Assembly: GCA_949775045.1 (NCBI GenBank)
Contig: OX459096.1
Coordinates: 33,847,160-33,911,159, forward strand
Reading direction: 5' to 3'
Origin: Metridium senile
Taxonomy: Eukaryota; Cnidaria; Anthozoa; Actiniaria; Metridiidae
DNA: 64,000 nucleotides
Part shown: piece by piece, positions 60,801-64,000 of the stretch
Numbering within the stretch: the first letter of the stretch is position 1
Layout of the letters: every line of letters starts with the position of its first letter
Program-made: the position numbers and the translations under genes
Notes under the pieces: generated by a model
Databases searched by the model: none
Seen by the model: the letters and a program-made list of their open reading frames with translations, nothing else
What the model was told of the DNA's origin: nothing

Positions 60801-61722
60801 TTACTTTGCATACATGCAGCCATATCGATCACAATATTTACCAAATATTGAGAATAAAAAAGCCTTACCTTCCATCTTGTTTTACATGTGAAGTTTTTGG
60901 TGTAGACTTTTTGTTGTTGATGTTTTTAACTGGTCCAACTGACTTTCCAGCTTGGTTTTTTGATGTGCTTGATACTTTTCTTTTGCTATTTGTACTGGAA
61001 TTTGTTGCAGGTATTGTTTTCGTTTTGCCATCATTAAAAGGTTTCTTCTTTAGATTCTTATGTTTCAGTGGTTTTTCCTCTGACTTCTGGATACTTTTAT
61101 TGCTGGTAAAACAAAATTGAAGCTCAGGTGCATTAATTAGCTTTTCATTAGCAAGTAAATTTACTTGTCAGAAATTGCAATGACAGAGACTCTGCTATCA
61201 TGGAAAAAGATTCCAAGAAATATCACAATTCTACATTTCAATTTTTTAGAATATTATGAGCATACCGGCTGATACTAATTTATCCCTTATTAGTCCCCAT
61301 GATCCATAGCGAGGGGGACAAGGAGGATTACGGTGTTGAAGTGTTGATATAATTTTTTCAGCAGTGTTGCGATGAAAATAAATTTTCAAAGTGCAGTGTT
61401 GTGTCGTAGGAATTGCCTACGATGTGTGGTGTTTGCTTTCCCAAAGTTATGGTATCCAGTGAAAACATTTTTTTGAGGTGATGCAGACCCCCATGCCCTG
61501 CTCCATAATTGATACAAGTTGAAAAGTAAACAGTAGTCTATACTACATGTCGATGTACCTTGTAGATTGGCTATTGTTGCTGCCAGTGACTGTAAGATCT
61601 GATGCTGATGCCTCCCCATTTTCATCCTGCTTTAGTCCTCGTTTGAACCTTACAGCAGCGTTGATTGTTGCTGGCACAGCATGGGGTCCTTTAGAACGGT
61701 GAACACTTGATCCGTGACCCAT
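45045..61722 (-). CDS. DUF4062-NACHT-WD40 protein (NWD1/NWD2-like), ~1725 aa, ~23 exons
   Basis: Exons on the minus strand (high to low): 61722-61559, 61102-60869, 60271-60165, 59600-59515, 59004-58888, 58159-58044, 57529-57312, 56782-56522, 56020-55669, 55223-55121, 54823-54611, 53861-53531, 52758-52456, 52245-52029, 51537-51390, 51317-51270, 50613-50445, 50100-49920, 49564-48237, 47907-47779, 46699-46545, 46213-46066, and tentatively 45094-45045. Phases agree. Domains: Lys/Ser-rich basic tail (aa 1-~145); DUF4062-like (RIFISSTFTD ~159, VVDMRWGVRDE ~198, LLADKYGYCPVPSKIE ~238); NACHT with Walker A GKSGCGKTS (~522-530) and Walker B LIVLFDSLDQL (~609); helical region (SCDDEVLNDVFQYWEPPIRR); at least eight WD40 blades from ~1007 (SVKVWSIKDG, VVRIWDLTRKD, TIQLWDVEEGQ). 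NWD proteins are STAND NTPases that oligomerise on ligand sensing (known). Ligand unknown. The tiny last exon is the weakest call. Confidence 0.88.
45148..46000. repeat. GAT/ATG-rich microsatellites in the last intron of the NACHT-WD40 gene
   Basis: Broken (GATGAT)n runs, the longest at 45778-45860, plus a diverged ~170-bp duplication (AAGATGGCACTGAGTGGTGG near 45558, AAAATGGCACTGAGTGGTGG near 45694). Confidence 0.8.
46978..47291. mobile_element. Complete ACAGGGTTCGTGCT element
   Basis: ACAGGGTTCGTGCT at 46978 and AGCACGAACCCTGT ending 47291 are TIRs. The interior is built of AAGGAGTTTTCAAGGA-type sequence. A one-ended copy is at 14563-14722. It lies in an intron of the NACHT-WD40 gene. Confidence 0.75.
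47975..48225. mobile_element. Palindromic repeats beside exon 49564-48237
   Basis: AGTCATAGACGAGTTAAAAT is inverted with ATTTTTACTCGTCTATGAC, and TTGTGTAATATGGCTGGATA is inverted against TATCCTACCATATTACACA. Two nested MITE-like foldbacks end within ~15 bp of the exon's donor site. Confidence 0.6.
50220..50390. mobile_element. Back-to-back GACTAAAGCTCGAAAC repeats
   Basis: CTGACGTTTCGAGCTTTAGT and GGACTAAAGCTCGAAACG are adjacent and inverted, followed by the conserved TATCAAACACCGACGCAGCC tail shared with 15361-15515 and the 37815 copy. It lies in an intron of the NACHT-WD40 gene. Confidence 0.6.
50700..51195. mobile_element. ~495-bp MITE with ~165-bp inverted repeats
   Basis: ACATCCGGAATTTTCTTCG, TCTGCGAAACAGCGCCAGAA and TTGCTATCCAATAAGAG arms are matched inverted at 51025-51190. 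The loop contains a fragment (~50900-50990) of the CCTATTTCAA family, so one element has captured or been hit by another. It lies in an intron of the NACHT-WD40 gene. Confidence 0.8.
51563..52018 (+). repeat. Hexanucleotide array (GGGAGC)71 with AGGAGC edges
   Basis: Bases 51581-52006 are 71 uninterrupted perfect GGGAGC units; three AGGAGC units precede and two follow. It fills the intron between exons 52245-52029 and 51537-51390, ending only 10 bp before the 52029 donor. Three-G runs every six bases satisfy the G-quadruplex pattern on the plus strand, which is the template strand of this gene. Confidence 0.97.
52265..52445. repeat. GATGATG-type microsatellite in the NACHT-WD40 gene
   Basis: Imperfect GAT/GTGAT repeats directly 3' of exon 52758-52456. 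The Ser-rich minus frame running out of the exon here is intronic. Confidence 0.7.
53130..53269. mobile_element. MITE, GGGGCCGGTTGTACGAAGGG termini
   Basis: GGGGCCGGTTGTACGAAGGG is inverted at the right end (CCCTTCGTACAACCGGCCCC). Internal GGATAA and TTATCC motifs alternate. It lies in an intron of the NACHT-WD40 gene. Confidence 0.85.
54010..54600. repeat. ACC/ACA-rich repeat
   Basis: ACACCACCATCAACAACAAA-type sequence with ~45-bp higher-order units. It occupies the intron after exon 54823-54611 and gives long Thr/Pro frames on one strand and Gly/Val frames on the other, neither real. Confidence 0.85.
55385..55560. mobile_element. Palindromic MITE, CGCACGATCTTGAGTACAAT arms
   Basis: AAAACGCACGATCTTGAGTA... 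is inverted against ...GATCGTGCGATTTT. Arms of ~75 bp share TTAATTAATAGGTACGAGTA-like sequence. It lies in the intron between NACHT exons. Confidence 0.7.
56041..56360. repeat. AAACAAACAGAC-type tetranucleotide array
   Basis: Plus-strand AAAC, AGAC and AAAT units with ~60-bp duplicated blocks. The Cys/Val/Phe-rich minus frames are artefacts. A similar tract lies at 54960-55070. Confidence 0.9.
56952..57083. mobile_element. MITE, CGCCATCTT termini
   Basis: CGCCATCTTGAAAGGTAGCC is inverted against GGCTACCTATTAAGATGGCG. Internal AGCGAGACAAACGTTAAGCT is inverted with AGCTCAACGTTCGTCTCACT. Confidence 0.8.
58240..58590. repeat. GCGGTATTGCGG-rich repeat ending in poly-C
   Basis: Many GCGGTATT, GCGGGATT and ATGCGATATT motifs, then a ~20-base C run at 58569. 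Probably a degenerate mobile-element end in an intron of the NACHT-WD40 gene. Confidence 0.6.
58711..58810 (+). mobile_element. tRNA-derived SINE head
   Basis: CATAGTTCAGTTGGTAGAGC is a good tRNA A box; the B-box region (GGTTTCAAATGG) is degenerate, so this is a SINE or pseudo-tRNA and not a functional tRNA gene. Confidence 0.6.
59777..59910. repeat. Poly-C run and one end of a CACAGNNAGCCCAA element
   Basis: A ~25-base C run followed by A's, then ACCACAGACAGCCCAACTAG at 59835, matching the termini at 26094 and 39451. No opposite end was found nearby. Confidence 0.55.
60537..60640 (+). mobile_element. tRNA-derived SINE
   Basis: A box TGGCACAGTTGG (60550-60561) and B box GGTTCGATTCC (60592-60602) are at tRNA spacing, but the flanks do not make a clean acceptor stem and CCTTGCATCCTTGTTTCC follows. 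Intronic in the NACHT-WD40 gene, opposite strand. Confidence 0.7.
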
Positions 61723-62414
61723 ACTGACAAACTACTACGAGGAAGTGTTATATTGTCATTTAATCATATTGAGTGAAGAATTCGAAGCCCTGCATAAAGG
61801 AATATAGAATATAATATAAAGTTACTCGCAAACAACATTAGAAATGGAAATATTTACATGTATTAAAGTCGTAACAAAGTTCTCGAAGGTTTGACGGTTA
61901 AAATCGAGGGTTTCCGAGAGATTTAGACACAAAATCTACTGACCAAAAACTTAATAAGCTAAATTAATTTATAAGTTATCATAAATACAGTTTTAAGTGA
62001 ATTAATATTTACCACCAAGACCCCACGTATACATCATATCTTGCAACTTGGTTGTCCAGCCACAGAATCCGTAACCTGGCAGCTGAGGCAATGCCTTTTA
62101 TGGGAGGAGGGGAGGGGTACTACCAAGTGAGCAAATCAACTTTTCTCATATATCGTCTATTTTTCCATATATTTCAATTCTTTAAACGAAAATATTAAAC
62201 ACTGTCCATTTATAGGTCAGAATACATAAAGCTACATATTTTAAAACGACGATATTTACGACGACATAAATATTGCATATGGGGGGAGGAGATGGGTGAT
62301 CATGAGCCCGCGATACAAATCTCGTGACTGACTTCGAGAGAGGATGTGATCTGGCGATGTTTGTGAGTTGACGAAGATTAGATTTTTACGTGAAATATTT
62401 CATAGTTGTAATGA
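61723..62414. promoter_or_regulatory. Shared upstream region of two divergent genes
   Basis: About 0.7 kb separates the ATG of the NACHT-WD40 gene (minus) from the putative first exon on the plus strand. It contains the 5' UTRs and presumably a bidirectional promoter. It holds a purine-rich patch (GGGAGGAGGGGAGGGG near 62104) and no repeats that I recognise. No clear TATA box. Confidence 0.4.
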
Positions 62415-62538
62415 ATGGAGAACCAAGGAAAGGGCTGTGCAAGCTCAAATAATATCTCAACTGAGGATATTCTCAAAGCCTTGGATTCTTTCGGAGAACG
62501 ATCTAAATCTTCTGCATCGAAAGATCATGGTGGCAAAG
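62415..62538 (+). CDS. Probable first coding exon of an unidentified divergent gene (partial)
   Basis: An ATG in an open frame encodes 41 residues beginning MENQGKGCASSNNISTEDIL and ends at a GTAACT donor (62539). The sequence looks protein-like (acidic-helical then Ser/Lys-rich), whereas the remaining 1.46 kb to the window end is AT-rich and looks intronic. It is transcribed away from the NACHT-WD40 gene. Product not recognised. An overlapping frame (62368-62559) is open but looks less protein-like and has no donor at its end. Confidence 0.5.
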
Positions 62539-64000
62539 GTAACTGAACTTGTAAAATGAAATTGTGGAAACTGCTAATTAAAGTCTCTTGTTTTGATTAT
62601 AATTCTTGTTCATCGTGTAAAAATTAACAACTTATTTCATGTTAATAGCTATCTGATATTAGTTTCTTTGAAAACGGGTCATTCGCTTTGTATTTCAATC
62701 GAATGTTTACTCTCGGCTTGGTCATAAATAATTCCATAATTATTCTTCAGCAATTTCACTTTTCATTGTATTCGCTTGCCTAAAGACTAAACTGTAATTG
62801 ATTTTCATTGCGTTAGTTGACAATAGTTGGACCTGTTTAAAGTATTAGCTATAAAACGCCTATCTGAAAACATTGTAAATCGATCCACATTATGTGTGAG
62901 GGAAGATTCGTGAAAATATGAGCCAGCTAGCTAATAATAGTGTAGAGAAAATTTAATTTCCTTTTATTTTCTGTATGCCATTAAATGTTAATATTTCAGA
63001 AAAATTGTTTGATTTCCTATGTCAATAATTGGCTTTCATTGGAAATTATTTTAAGTTGTGTCATAATCCTAAACAGGAACATTTTAATTTTTTATATTTG
63101 TGTTTTCTATTTGCTTGGATTTTTTAATTCCATTCCGATTTTTTTGATTTCTGTATAAAAATTGTGCGTTGTATTTTTTATCAAAAAAATTGACTACAAA
63201 TAATGTGCATTGCATATTTGCAGAATGCTTTTTTATAAAATGACAATTGTCAAAACAAATATTTATTGGCTTTCAAAATCCTGGTTTTAATTGTCAGTCA
63301 AGCTCTAAGTATTATTCAATTTATGAAATGTCAGGAGAGTGCACGTATAGCCATTTTTATCATTGAAAATCATTAATTCAAGAGATGCGTTTAAATTCCT
63401 TGATCTTTTAGATAAAAAAGACTTGTCATCATCGTTTGGTCTTATTTTATTCATTTTCATAAAAATTCATTGGCATTAGATCGATCATGTTGAAGCTGCT
63501 ACCCACAAACTCAGCATGTTTCAATTCGTCATCATGTACTTTAATAACACTTTGCAATACACATTCATTCTCTTCATAATTGGCTTATATAGCCACTCAG
63601 CTCTAGCACTCAATCACTAACCAAAATACCCCATCAACAAATCTTGGAAAATAATAAAATACTTTGTGTTAATGAAATTTGATTTGTTTTTATTCATTGT
63701 CACAGTGGAAAGGAGAAAAAATTGGAAGGTTAATTATTTGCATTGAAATATGTATTTAATATGGGTGTTTACAATACATATTTAAATTGAGTTGCACTAT
63801 GTACTGGTGCTTGGTTTTGTATAGTCGCTTTAGAAAGGCTTTCAATAATTCAAATCATGAATTATATAAATCTTTGGTTTGTATGTGTGAATATAACATC
63901 ATGATTTTCTTACTCATTTTTTTATGGCCTAATAAAATGTACAAATAAAGATGCATGTAGTTGTCTATTTGTTTGGTAATAATACAACAATTATGGAGTT
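62539..64000. other. AT-rich tail of the window, probably intron
   Basis: Follows the putative first exon of the divergent gene. No open frame, palindrome or tandem array was recognised to the window end. Confidence 0.5.

Overview
This is eukaryotic, intron-rich, AT-rich DNA. I infer an anthozoan cnidarian (coral, corallimorph or sea anemone). Reasons: GT-AG introns packed with palindromic MITEs, microsatellites and tRNA-derived SINEs; a single-exon class A GPCR; and CARD and NACHT-WD40 genes of the kind expanded in anthozoan immune repertoires. The species cannot be named from the sequence alone.

Layout. (1) 1-20616, + strand: the last 21 coding exons of TFIP11 (tuftelin-interacting protein 11, a spliceosome disassembly factor); the G-patch part lies before the window. 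A complete single-exon GPCR (5047-6060) sits on the same strand inside a 6.2-kb TFIP11 intron. (2) 20617-24655: intergenic, repeats only. (3) 24698-32399, + strand: a four-exon gene for a ~702-aa protein with an N-terminal CARD, a ~430-aa coiled coil and a C-terminal F5/8C (galactose-binding-like) domain, followed by a minisatellite. (4) 33094-43101: a short gene fragment split by a 9.8-kb inverted-repeat element with a 4-bp target duplication. Its left arm carries later insertions (a 2.4-kb TTAA foldback element, a 273-bp palindrome and a TAA-rich repeat) whose empty sites survive in the right arm. A 200-base assembly gap lies inside another palindromic element in its centre. (5) 45045-61722, - strand: a ~23-exon gene for a ~1725-aa DUF4062-NACHT-WD40 protein (NWD1/NWD2 type), with a 71-copy perfect GGGAGC repeat in one intron. 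(6) 62415 onward, + strand: the probable first coding exon of a divergent gene sharing a ~0.7-kb promoter region.

Function. TFIP11 is housekeeping. The CARD-coiled-coil-F5/8C protein and the NACHT-WD40 protein are both of innate-immune sensor or adaptor type and lie about 13 kb apart, pointing toward each other. That they work together is inference only. Most remaining DNA is mobile-element debris, and several insertion events can be ordered from the sequence.

Exon limits were set by reading GT/AG sites, codon phase and known family sequence by eye; there is no transcript support.
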